A stretch of 64,000 nucleotides of DNA, from positions 1,950,001 to 2,014,000 of the forward strand of contig JACATO010000119.1 in assembly GCA_018389105.1 (NCBI GenBank), read 5' to 3'. This document shows, piece after piece, positions 48,762 to 59,915 of this stretch (position 1 is its first letter; each line of letters begins with the position of its first letter). This DNA is from Nautilus pompilius (taxonomy: Eukaryota > Mollusca > Cephalopoda > Nautilida > Nautilidae). The position numbers and the translations under genes are program-made. The notes beneath the pieces are model-generated. The model saw nothing but the letters and a program-made list of their open reading frames with translations, made no database searches and was not told where the DNA came from.

Positions 48762-49433
48762 ATATATGTGTGCATTCCCAGCATACATGCTGAAAAATAA
48801 AGACTATTGAATGTTAAAAAATAAGCAAAAAATCTGCTTAGAATTTATTATAAACCATCTTTCACACCAAAATTTCTTGACAAAACAAAACATTTTCATC
48901 AAGTTGTTTCAGCTGAAGTAAAACAAGGAAATATAATTAAAAATATCATTATCAATTGTAAAGTAAATTTAAATCATATGAAGCTAAATGTGTGTCAAAA
49001 TTTTTTTTTTTTAAAATTTTTAATCTGATTCTAAAATCTCCCTCAACGATAATTGCCATTTTGGAAATAAGCTTCTTGTTGATAAATGAGATTAGATTTC
49101 TTCAAGTTTCTTAGGTAGATAATAGCAAAAGGTTGGAAATGCATCTGCACTTTCAGGAACTGTACATTAAAACATTAGCATTATTTCCTTATCCTTGAGA
49201 GAAGTCTTGTAGGAGACACAATGGCTTCTTGTCTCCGACTGGCAAATAAACAAATGAGGGCAGGAGGGTGGAAAGATGACAGTAATATATTTAGTTATGA
49301 ACAAGAAAACAAACAACAATAGCATCTACAGTCACGAATGTTCTAAATAAACGGATCACTTTGTCTGTACAAATATTAGCATTTCCCCCTTAGGGAAGGA
49401 ATTAGGCTTAACCACAAATGCAAAGCTCTCTAT
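45243..49433. other. Non-coding stretch with microsatellites
   Basis: AT-rich DNA with a (TC)n run at about 45617-45636 and a (TA)n(TG)n run at about 48720-48760. No gene was recognised. Confidence 0.5.
48720..48760. repeat. (TA)n(TG)n microsatellite
   Basis: About 10 bases of TA followed by a TG run of about 30 bases, ending in CATATATG. Confidence 0.95.
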
Positions 49434-49441
49434 ATCTAGAG

Positions 49442-49747
49442 CAGTGCTTCTCAAATGATGGGGCACGGCCCCAAAGGGGACCATGTACATCCCATACTGA
49501 TGTTGATCTATCAATGAAATATTAACTATCTATGTTCAGTGTTTAAATATACACCTAAAGTACAGTAACACAAATCTTTGTTATGATATTGTTTTGTGCT
49601 GATAAGTAAAAAAAAAACAACATTGTATCCATATAAAGACAAATAAAGTTAAATTAAAAATCCCCAATCTTGAGTTCTGACTCCTGTATGGATGACAGGG
49701 GAGGTTGCAGCAACAATTTGTCTGGTAAATTCAGCTGAGAAACACTG
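49442..49747. mobile_element. hAT-type MITE (306 bp)
   Basis: The ends are inverted: CAGTGCTTCTCAAATGATGG at the left and CAGTGTTTCTCAGCTGAATT at the right, read on the other strand. These belong to the CAGTGGTTCTCAA class of hAT ends, the same class as the element at 22784-26694. The flanking octamers are ATCTAGAG (49434-49441) and ATTTAGAT (49748-49755), six of eight identical, consistent with an aged hAT duplication. There is no coding capacity. Confidence 0.78.
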
Positions 49748-49755
49748 ATTTAGAT

Positions 49756-51110
49756 TAAGGATGAATTATATATTCAGAATATCTTTCATTTAATAAAAAA
49801 AAATACTGTCTGTGAATGACAAAAAGAAAAAAAATTAACCATATTTAATATTTTAATCCATTAAAGCAGATGCAAACTTGATTTATTAGTTTTGGTTAAA
49901 TGTTACAGAATTTTTTCAGGAAAGAAATTATATTAGTGTGATGTTTAGAGAAAGGTTACTTATAACCACAGTATTCCCATGACAAACCTTGACATTATTT
50001 TTTTTTAAATTTAGCTTTTGTTTTTGGCCTTTCAAATGCAAAGAAATTTACCCAAAAATATAAGCAAATGCACTCAGTTTCAAAATCTATTACACATTAT
50101 TTTCCATGAATGTTCCAAGAGGCTAAACAGTTTATCATCTCAAAATAATTTTCCATTTTGCCTTTAGAACCTCTACAGAATAAGCTACAGTTGCAACTTG
50201 GGTATGGTTCAGGGCTTTTGAGCAGTAGTCAAGGTGCAAGTGAATCAAGAGTTACTCACAAAACCTTCTTCAATCCATGACCAGAAAACTCTACTAGAAC
50301 TAGGAATATGCTCTTTACCACTGGGACATGTGCGTGTGTGTGTGTGCATGTGCACTTGAAATTTGATGCATCCAAATGGTTGAAATCAGAGATGGTTATT
50401 TGGAGTGCGTACATTACACTATAAAATTAATAGAATATTCTCTTGCAGTGTGTGAAGTTATGTATCAGCTATTTTTTTTACAAAAATAGATCTGAAATTT
50501 TGTTTAGTTTATGGAATATCCATGTTGCAACCAACCAGCATAACGCTAAAATCTGATTCTCGTGATATAGGAAGTCCTGCCACCGTTTTTTGCCTAATTA
50601 TTCATTCTTAGTAATATTATCTGTGTTGACTGATCAGGACCTGCTAATTCAAGTAATTACCCTTTAAAATATTAACAAACCTGAGTGATCAAGCGGCTGT
50701 TGTGATCCTGTTTCTCTTATGGACAATACCTAGCCCAGGTGCCATAGGCATTATAAAGGTTGATTGTTGGAAGTGTAGTGTGTAATAAGAGCCGCATGGG
50801 GTTCTGTCTAAGAGAGGTAAGTGTTGTTTTTACTGTAGAATCTAGCAGCCTTTGTTAATAACCCCACAATATTTAATCCATCAAAGAGTGTCACAGAACC
50901 ATGTATGTATTGGTTGGTGGTGGTTTTAAAAATTGAATATTTGGCCTGTCGGTTTTTTCAGATGCTGTTTAGCAGAGGAATTAATTAGCAGTTAGAACTA
51001 TAGCAGTGACACATTGTCCATTTCCAGATAAGTGGCTGAACAGACATTTAAAAGTTAGTCATCTTCAGAAAGCTTTGTATTGAATTATTTTGGCATTCAG
51101 AAAGATTTTA
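49756..51110. other. Non-coding stretch
   Basis: Contains a short (TG)n near 50330-50346. Some sequence after about 50650 could be the 5' part of the hAT remnant that follows, but I cannot identify it. Confidence 0.4.
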
Positions 51111-52860
51111 TCCAAGCTAAATGAAAGCTTTGCAATTACTCTTGAGGTGGAAGACTTCAAAGACATTTAAAGCTACCAATATGATAAGCCAGATGCTATC
51201 AAATACAATGCAGAAATGCTTCAGCAGAAGGAAAAAATCTTGCTGTTGCTGCAAAAAAGAAACTTGAAGAACTCAGGACAGGCTGTAGTAAACAAATGAC
51301 TGTGAAGGAATCCCTTGACGAGAAAAAGTTGAGACATTGGAGAGCCTCAGGCCATAGCCATACACCAAAGAATAGGAGAGATAGCCTGCTGACATATGAA
51401 TGTACTCAGTTGTAACAGACGTTTGATTTAGAAAGCTGCTTAATCACTTGGCTCCTAACAACGACATACCATAACTTTTCCAGTCAAACAGCAATACCAG
51501 ATGTGTGCAAAGCTGTTTTTCAAAAGTCTGCAAGAGGAAATGATAAGTGTAACACTAATAACAGACATTTGGCAGTACTGCTGGAACACAATTTCTTAGT
51601 ATGACCAGTCATCGTCTAGCACCTGATTTTGAAAAGCACAGAGCCACCCTAAATGTGGTTCCATTTTCAGAGCCACATACAGCTGACCACATAAGTGAGC
51701 AATAGTTTGGAGAAAGATGAATTACCACTGAATAAAGTCTATTTGGTCCTATGGGACAATGGTGCTAACATGGTTGCTGAACTTCTCAAAACTGGATTAT
51801 CATCATCTTGTTTTATCCATTCTCTACAACTAAGCATTAATGATGTTGTTCAGCCAAACGAGCAGTAAAAAACATCTTTGTACTAATTGAGAGATAGTTG
51901 GCCATTTCCACCACTCTTGATGCCTCACAAAAGCTAACTGACCTTCAGGAATTGAAGGTCTTCAAACACAGGCTTCTACAGGATGTACCCATCTGTTGGA
52001 ATAGTTCATATTACATGCTAGAATATAATACTAAACAAAGATGTCCAATCATGGCATATGCAGTAGACCACAAAATATGCCAAATCCAACTCCATATCAT
52101 TAAAGCCTGGTTGAAAAACTTGATAGCCTTTTAAATCCCTTTGAAAAGATCACTAAAGCTGCTAGTCACAAGAATGCAACTTCTGTTATAATTCCGTCGA
52201 TTTTAGCTAACTCGTTCCTAAAGCTAGCACTAATAGTATTTTTGAAGGAATCTTGACAACTTTACAAAAGACATTTACAAACCCTGCATTTCCACATGCT
52301 TAGACGTTACTTCATACTGAATTCCAAAGTAAAGACATGAATAGAACAAGGCAATGGTTCATGGGGAGAACATAAAAAAGTGAGAGATTAGACAAAGCCT
52401 CGTAAAAAATGTAATCACTACTTTGACACAAGTCTTGATGATTCAAGCAAACCATAAACTTCAGCTGCTAAATCAGTGGTGACAGTTACCAGATTTGGGG
52501 GCTGCTTTAAGAGAATAATGAGGGAAAAAAAAGCTGCCATTTTTTCTACAGGAATGAAAACTGCAGATCCCCAAGAACTAAAACAGAAATAAAAACACTG
52601 CTGCTACAGAGACACACATTGAGAAATATCTCAACTTGCTACTACTAACCAGGCTTGAAGATCCTTTGTTATGGTGGAAAGGAAATACTCTCCATTTCAA
52701 AAAGCTGACATAGGTACATTTATATGCACCTTCACCTTTCCAAGACAGTGAATAACGTTTTGACACTTGAGCCAGAAAGAAACTGCCTCAATCCAGAAAG
52801 TGGTGAAAAGTTGGTTCTAAGTTATACTTTTGACAGACTTGAATTTTGAATAGTATTTTA
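51111..52860 (+). pseudogene. ZBED-like hAT transposase remnant
   Basis: Fragments appear in family order. Near 51180 is YDKPDAIKYNAEMLQQKEK, resembling the stretch after the BED finger. Near 51400-51560 is a block resembling the FRxLxxxLxPxYxIPSR segment. LNKVYLVLWDNGANMVAELL matches the VTDNAANM aspartate region. CFIHSLQLSIND matches the CxAHxLQLxVxD motif. RLLQDVPICWNSSYYMLEYN matches the QDVPTRWNSTYYML motif characteristic of ZBED1/ZBED4-type hATs. PLLWWKGNTLHFKKL near 52670 matches DPLxWWK in the dimerisation domain. Many stops and shifts break it. No terminal repeats were found. The 3' side runs straight into the satellite. Confidence 0.8.
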
Positions 52861-52997
52861 GACCATTATCATCTTTATCTTTTGAACTTCACCTAGTTAT
52901 GTGCAAGAGTGTTGAGTCAAGAGAGAAGAGTTTAGGAGGCAATTGTCCCTGAGCAAGATATTGCTCCTTCAAAAAATATACATTAAATACATATAGG

Positions 52998-55126
52998 CTG
53001 TCTGTCTGTCTGTGTCTGTCTGTCTGTATGTGTGGTGTGTGTGTGTGTATGTATGCTGTGTGTGGTTGTCTGTATGTGTGTTGTCTGTCTGTGTGTGTGT
53101 GTGTGTGTGTGTCTGTCTGTGTGTGTCTGTCTGTCTGTGTGTGTTGTGTGTGTATGTCTGTAGGTGTATGTGTGTATGTCTGTCTGTATGTGTGTGTGTG
53201 TGTCTGTATGTAGTGTCTGTGTGTCTGTATGTCTGTATGTCTGTGTGTATGTATGTATGTGTGTGTGTGTGTGTTGTCTGTATGTGTATGTGTGTCTGTC
53301 TGTATGTGTATGTGTGTATGTCTGTCTGTGTGTGTGTGTGTATGTCTGTCTGTTGTGTGTGTCTGTATGTCTGTGTTGTCGTGTTGTGTATGTTGTATGT
53401 GTGTATGTGTCTGTATGTGTTGTGTGTTCTGTATGTTGTGTGTGTGTCTGTATGTATGTGCTGTCTGTCTGTGTCTGTCTGTATGTTGTAGTATGGTGTG
53501 TTATGTCTGTCTGTATGTGTGTGTGTCTGTATGTATGTGTGTGTGTCTGTCTGTAGTGTATGTATGTCTGTGTGTGTGTCTGTCTGTATGTATGCTGTTG
53601 TATGTATGTGTATGTATGATGTCTGTCTGTCTGTGTCTGTGTATGTCTGTATGTGTGTGTGTGTCTGTATGTCTGTCTGTATGTGTGTGTCTGTCTGTCT
53701 GTATGTCTGGTGTGTGTCTGTATTATGTCTGTCTGTTGTGTGTGTCTGTATGTATGTTGTCTGTGTGTGTGTCTGTATGTCTGTATGTTGTGTGTGTCTG
53801 TATGTCTGTTCTGTGCTGTTTGTCTGTATGTGTGTGTGTGTATGTATGTCTGTCTGTCTGTGTGTGTTGTATGTATGTCTGTGTGTGTATGTGTCGTATG
53901 TGTGTGTCTGTGTCTGTATGTGTGTGTGTGTGTGTCTGTGTCTGTCTGTCTGTGTCTGTATGTCTGTGTCTGTCTGTCTGTGTCTGTATGTCTGTGTATG
54001 TCTGTCTGTGTCTGTATGTCTGTATGTGTCGTATGTATGTGTATGTCTGTCTGTGTCTGTATGTATGTCTGTCTGTCTGTATGTGTATGTCTGTATGTGT
54101 CTGTATGTGTTATGTCTGTCTGTCTGTATGTGTATGTCTGTCTTGTATGTATGTGTCTGTCTGTATGTGTCTGTCTGTCTGTGTCTGTCTGTCTGTGTCT
54201 GTCTGTCTGTGTCTGTCTGTCTGTGTATTGTGTCTGTTTTGTTGTGTGTCTGTATTCTGTGTGTATGTATGTATGTGTCTGTCTGTCTGTGTCTGTCTGT
54301 CTGTGTCTGTCTGTATGTGTCTGCTGTCTGTGTATGTCTGTCTGTGTCTGTCTGATGTGTCTGTATGTCTGTGTATGTCTGTATGTGTTGTATTGTCTGT
54401 GTCTGTCTGTATGTGTGTCTGTGTCTGTCTGTCTGTATGTGTGTGTCTGTCTGTCTGTGTGTGTCTGTCTGTCTGTGTGTTATGTCTGTTGTGTGTGTAT
54501 GTATGTATGTGTGTGTAGTCTGTCTGTGTGTGTCTGTTCTGTGTGTGTGTGTTGTCTGTTGTGTGTGTGTGTCTGTCTGGTGTGTTGTGTCTGTCTGTGT
54601 GTGTCTGTATGTCTGTGTGTGTCGTCTGTCTGTGTGTGTCTGTCTGTTGTGTGTGTCTGTCTGTGTGTGTGTGTGTCTGTCTGTGTGTGTGTGTCTGTAT
54701 GTGTGTGTGTGTCTGTATGTGTGTGTGTGTGTGTTGTATGTGTGTGTGTGTCTGTCTGGTGTGTGTGTCTGTCTGTGTGTGTGTGTGTTGTGTGTGTGTG
54801 TGTGTCTGTCTGTTTTGTGTGTGTCTGTCTGTCTGTGTGTGTCTGTCTGTGTGTGTGTGTCTGTCTGTGTGTGTGTGTCTGTCTGTGTTGTGTGTCTGTC
54901 TGTGTGTGTGTGTTGTCTGTCTGTGTGTGTTGTCTGTCTGTGTGTGTGTTGTCTGTGTGTTGTGTGTGTGTCTGTCTGTGTGTGTGTGTCTGTCTGTGTT
55001 GTGTGTCTGTCTGTGTGTGTGTGTCTGTCTGTGTGTGTGTGTGTGTCGTGGTGTGTGTGGTCTGTCTGTGTTTGTGTTGTCTGTCTGTCTGTGTGTGTCT
55101 GTCTGTCTGTCTGTCTGTCTGTCTGG
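52998..55126. repeat. 2.1 kb TGTC/TGTA/TG satellite
   Basis: About 2130 bases built from TG, TGTC and TGTA units. The plus strand has only T, G, C and occasional A (in TATG). The left two thirds mix TGTATG with TGTCTG. Around 54160-54310 the unit is (TGTCTGTCTG)n. From about 54740 to the end there is no A at all, and units of TGTGTGTGTCTGTCTG prevail. Because stop codons all contain A, long open frames rich in Cys, Val, Ser and Leu appear by composition; they are not genes. Occasional single-base losses (TGTTGTG, GTCGT) may be real or sequencing error. Confidence 0.97.
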
Positions 55127-57428
55127 GATTTACCATCATCGCCCTCTCTAACTTCAAGTCAGATCAATATCGAAAACAGAGCAGAATATTCCATTTCCTT
55201 TAAGAAGTTTTCCATCTACTCTTAAGAAACCTAATAATTGGCAAATCTACTAATAGACAAAATGACCAATTAAATGTATTACAAATTATCTGCCAATTAA
55301 TCAGCACATCCCTAACCAGAACTCTTTATTTTCTTTATCTTTAGATATGAGAGGAAATCCATACAAACAGCTGGTTATAAGGAAAGATGGAGCATTGTTG
55401 TAGGTGTGGGAGGGGCTGCTGAAAAGCACCATATGCTGAAACAGACATAAAATTCAGAAAATTTGGTATCTCTGCAATATAAACCATCTTAGTTTCCTGT
55501 TGTCATGTATTAACTAAAACCATTTTTAGTACTCACATTCACTCCCTCCATTCTCTGTCATCCTTTAAACCTTTTACCATTTTTCTACAGCTGAAGATTG
55601 ACTCTTCATTTGTCCATAGAAATTGTTTTTTTCCTATTTTGCAAGCCAATACTGCAGTTCGCAATACACTGATAGGTTTTTAATTTGACAACAAAACCAG
55701 ATGTCCATTCACAGATATGCAGTACTACCAATGACTTCTAGGGTACAGCAGACTCTCAATAACGTGATGTCAGATAATCCTATTATACTGTTTAACTTGC
55801 AGTGACATGCAGACCCAACAAAATGCCTATCTTTCCCATTATAAAACCTATAGAAAACGTGAACTTGCTCTAAGTAAAAAAAGCAAAGTAGAGACATTTT
55901 TTAGTCCTTTTAAGTACAGTTACGTTAATTCCTCTTTATAACTTGAACTTTGTCAGTTGATATTAGATGATTGGTTTTTGATTGAAATCTGCCACAAATT
56001 TAAGAAACCATGAATTTCTCTTCATAAGTCACTGATCATTAATGACACTAATTAATTTATTGTCAAATAATGAAAGGGTGTTTATTGTGATATTTTGTGA
56101 GTTATGAATGTTTGATATACTATTTTTTTTAAAAAAAAATAAGAAATCAGTTTGTCTTCCTATCTTTAAAACGATGTACAACTCCCTTCTTATATCACTT
56201 GTCTTTTGACAAGTAAGCGCAGCAGCAACTTGCATGCCAATATGGCATCACAACAATAACAACAAAACGCAAACTGCTGATTCAAAAAAATTAAGACAAA
56301 GTATCAGACTAGAAGTTGAGACTAAAAATTAAAACAGCAATAGCAGAACAGTTTGACATCCTCCAGATACTCTTTCCAGATGGCTTGCTTACCTGAACAA
56401 CAGAAATGCAAGAAAAAGAGACCAGTGACACAGACAGAAAGAAGTCGAAACTTTGGGTAACTCAAAGTATTTTGAGAGATCTCTACAACTTCTGAGTTAA
56501 CAAGAGAATGCTGTATATGTTTATACTGCAGAAATGTAATTAGATTGACAAGATTTTTCTATTTGTAACTTGATTTTTTTTCCAAAATTTAGCAAGAATA
56601 AAATTGTCAACTTAAATGTACCTACGATTGTCTGCAGTAACACAAAATTCCTTTTCAGTGTGTAACTTGAAAAAGTAGAAATTCTCAACATAAAAACATG
56701 AACTCAAATTACTATTTTAAGTTATATATAATCGCTAAATATACATTAGTTACCCACACAAGAAGACAGCTACAAAAACTAATTTACTTTATACTTAAAC
56801 CTTTTGGGCACTTCAGAAAATATCTTTAAAAGTGCAAATGCATGGAAGTAAAATAATGTTAGAATAAATGAAAACCTACTCGAGTAAGCAAATACCACCT
56901 GAGATTCAAATAGGTCATTCCAATCAGCTGTTAAACACATGACAGTATGCTATAAAAACATGTACAAGCCAGAGAAAGCCTTAGTCTGCAAACAGCTATG
57001 CCACTTACCTGTTTCAAAACACATGTAGATCACAGTCATTCTAGTATTGTCATAACGTTAAGCTCCAAAAATAAGAAAGTGGGTGAGTAATACAGAACCT
57101 CTGGCACTAGATTTTTTCTAATAATTTATCTAACTTTTCCAATTGGTTTATCGACTAAAAATGCCCAAAACTGAACTCATTTTAAATTTCTTCATTTTCA
57201 TTCATGAGAAGCATGGAAAAGTGTCTTGGTAATGTACAAGTATACTCTGGAATAAAACAGACTGTCGATTCACTTCATCTACAAAGGAAAATGTACAGAA
57301 TGTTGTGAATTCAAACATATCTGGTGAGAATAATTTTCTTTGTGTCCAATCATGCTAAAACAACACCTATGAAAAGGTGTTATATATTAACACAACATAA
57401 CACATTTGGTTAATGGGGAAAAAACTTA
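55127..57428. other. Non-coding stretch
   Basis: Plain AT-rich DNA. No gene or element was recognised. Confidence 0.5.
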
Positions 57429-57766
57429 TTGAAACAGAAAAGATTAATTTCATTCAAAGAAGTACCTAAATGTCTGATACCAGTATTCCGGAGAAGCTTG
57501 TGCCATTCAATAGCAATAAAACTTTTCCCCATGGTTGGGTCATTCAACAGTACATATGGATCTTACTATGGTTCAAAGTATATCAATCCATTCAAAGAAG
57601 AAATAGTTCAGTTGTTTCAAGATGGTGAAGCAACAAAAAAAAAAAAGAAGGAACTAAGTAGAATGAGGTACAACAAGTTATATCTGCTTTGCTACAGAAA
57701 AAATGCAAAGTGGATTGTCATCATTTAACAGGGGCATCCAAGCACTTGATTTTTCAACATCTCATC
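57429..57766 (+). pseudogene. Unidentified decayed coding segment, left of SINE
   Basis: Contains INPFKEEIVQLFQDGEATKK, a charged stretch followed by an A11 run that breaks the frame, then LQKKCKVDCHHLTGASKHLI in another frame. The style suggests a small helical domain that I have a vague memory of seeing in multicopy invertebrate proteins, but I cannot name it. The matching continuation is on the other side of the SINE at 58129-58316. The frame is broken, so this is a relic of a gene, retrocopy or transposon-borne gene. Confidence 0.4.
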
Positions 57767-57777
57767 GGCATTTTCGT
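57767..57777 (+). repeat. SINE target duplication, left copy
   Basis: GGCATTTTCGT, ten of eleven bases identical with GACATTTTCGT at 58118-58128. Confidence 0.8.
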
Positions 57778-58117
57778 TCTTCTTCTTCTTCAATCACTCA
57801 TTTCATACGAGTGGGATGGATGTGTTGCACCGTTGTTATGCGCACTCTGGCCCAGTGCATCCATCTTCAGCAGTGGTCCATTCTTCTGCCTTTTCCTTGT
57901 CATAGGAGACTTGCCTCTGTCATGGTTATAGAGCATCCTCCGCCCTTGGTTCCTCTGTCTGAGTGCCTACATAGGCCACTCCCCAGCAGCAACTGGAGCA
58001 ATGCCAGTAAAGTACCTTGCTCAAGGGTCACAACAATGTTCCAGCTGCGGGGATTGAACCCAGGACCCTTAGTGGTCCTGAAGCCAACACACTCACCACT
58101 GAGCCGCGTCGCCTGGC
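57778..58117 (-). mobile_element. tRNA-derived SINE (340 bp)
   Basis: On the minus strand the head reads GGCGACGCGGCTCAGTGGTG (box A-like GGCTCAGTGG), followed by GGGTTCAATCCCC (box B) about 45 bases later. These are the internal RNA polymerase III promoter boxes of a tRNA-derived SINE. The body contains CTTGAGCAAGGTACTTTAC, resembling conserved central domains shared by several animal SINE superfamilies. The tail is a short GAA repeat (57778-57793). An 11-base direct repeat with one mismatch flanks the element, the expected mark of target-primed insertion. GC content is much higher than in the flanks. The near-intact head and duplication suggest a fairly recent insertion. Confidence 0.88.
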
Positions 58118-58128
58118 GACATTTTCGT
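58118..58128 (+). repeat. SINE target duplication, right copy
   Basis: GACATTTTCGT, next to the tRNA-like head of the SINE. It pairs with 57767-57777. Confidence 0.8.
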
Positions 58129-58316
58129 CGAGTAAAATGGCACAATTACACCAACAAATGCTCTACAAATCTTCGAGGAACAATGTCTTCTACAACCAAA
58201 TGACACAGTCCAAACTGAAAATAGTGAACCGTATAACTTCGGACAGCCAAATCAAATCAAAGATATCCTTGGTAAAAACCAAAATGAAACAAACTAAGGA
58301 TGTACATGTGATTTAA
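58129..58316 (+). pseudogene. Unidentified decayed coding segment, right of SINE
   Basis: The continuation of the segment at 57429-57766. Its most coding-like part is the end, SDSQIKSKISLVKTKMKQTK, a lysine-rich helical stretch. The reading frame is broken upstream. The two halves appear to be one sequence that was split by the SINE. Confidence 0.38.
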
Positions 58317-59545
58317 CTCATTAACATGCTGTTTCCAATATCATAACATCCAAATAGTTAAAGCACCGTGACCTAAAATTCCTTAGCCTATCTTGTAAAC
58401 TGGGTGGTAAAACAGACAAAAACTTTCTAATTTGTGACCTAAGATGAATGAAGCTTTCAATAAAAGCTGAGGTAAAGAAAAACTGTTGAAAATAAGCATG
58501 ATGGCTGTGTCTGGAATAATTATTTCAAAAAACAAAAAGCATGCAAATTTTAAGACTGGTTTTTGAAAATCCGTATACAGTATATAATGGAATTTATATG
58601 GAAAGCAAGTGATCAAATTCTCAGAGCACATCCTTCATTTGCCACGCTCACTCACTTTCAAAAAAAATTTTTTTTAAACATATTAATTCCTTTCCTTAAT
58701 ATCTTATTTGGCAACTTCATCTAAATGTTTGCTCTAAAAATACGAAAGCTTGGTTTTTGGATGCTTAGTAAACAATTAAATTTGCTATAAACTGAGAAAT
58801 GGACCAATTTGTTTTATGTGCAGTATGTGACAGTAACTTGAATACTGATAGAAACAGAGATTAAAATAACTTGTCCCTGACCGATAGGGTTGCAACAGTA
58901 TTTTCTGACCTTTGTTTAACTGTGACAGTAATAGTGATATTTAAAATTTCTGTTAGAGAGTAAAGATTTTACTTGATGTTCCTCAAAAAGGCATCAAGGA
59001 ATTTGGCTGTTTGTATTTTGTGGGTTTACTTATACATTTGTTCCCCCACTCCATCTCTGGATAAAAACTCTGGTCCTGATTACAAACAGTCAAAATCCAT
59101 AGTATGAAAATACTTGGCAATGTCTCAGAAGGCCATACCAATGATGAAAAGAAGCACTTCCACCCACAACACCCTGATGTACAGATGCTGGATAAACATA
59201 CAAATCTAGAAAATAATTTATAAAACCACAATAGGCAAAATAAACAGGTCTGCTTCTTCGCTAAATCCCTATAAAAGCAAGAAAGATTTGTTTCAACGAA
59301 TTTTCTCTCCTTTTCACACAACTGGCTGACTACAATGATATAAAGTGTCTCTATAGTAAATCTGACACAAATATAGAAGCTCTGAAAACACTTACGAAAG
59401 TAGGAAAAGCGTCAACTGCTAAAACATAGAGAAAAGTTATGCAGGTAAAGTTGTAAATGCATACATTTTTTTCTTATGTTTAAAGGATGATGGGTAATAA
59501 CCCTTATACTTTTCTCAGATTTATTTAGACATTTATGAACCTGTA
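58317..59545. other. Non-coding stretch
   Basis: AT-rich DNA. Nothing was recognised. Confidence 0.5.
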
Positions 59546-59625
59546 CTAGGGGCATTCAAATAAAACCCAGCTGAAATAGCACCACTGTAATGATATCCAA
59601 TTGAGTTTCATTTAAACGTCTCTAG
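59546..59625 (+). mobile_element. Foldback MITE, copy 3 (80 bp)
   Basis: A compact palindromic element between TA dinucleotides (59544-59545 and 59626-59627). The left arm is CTAGGGGCATTCAAATAAAA. The right arm, read on the other strand, is CTAGAGACGTTTAAATGAAA. TA target use points to a Tc1/mariner-type partner. It is the best-preserved of three copies in the window. Confidence 0.75.
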
Positions 59626-59871
59626 TAAAACTACAGATTTACTACCTATACCAATTACTTTGACATTAGCTGCTGGCTTTGACAAGAGTTACCATACACC
59701 TTAGATCACACATATGTAACTTAGCTAATAATAGTGGAACACATCATTTTTCACTTAATATATTAAAACACTTCAAACTTTAATTTTGAACATAACAATC
59801 CTAGGAAAACAAAGCTAAATTTCCTGCATAACAATCACGTACTATATCAATCTAAATGACAACAACAGTGA

Positions 59872-59884
59872 TATATATATATAT

Positions 59885-59914
<30 letters not shown>
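59872..59914. repeat. (TA)n(GA)n microsatellite
   Basis: A TA run of about 28 bases followed by (GA)n. Confidence 0.95.

Positions 59915-59915
<1 letters not shown>

Noticed and set aside
53012..55225. Open frames of up to about 516 codons rich in Cys, Val, Ser and Leu (and a His/Thr/Gln-rich frame on the other strand)
   Set aside because: They come from the TG/TGTC/TGTA satellite, in which stop codons are rare because they need A on the plus strand. Several frames are open at once and there is no start context or domain.
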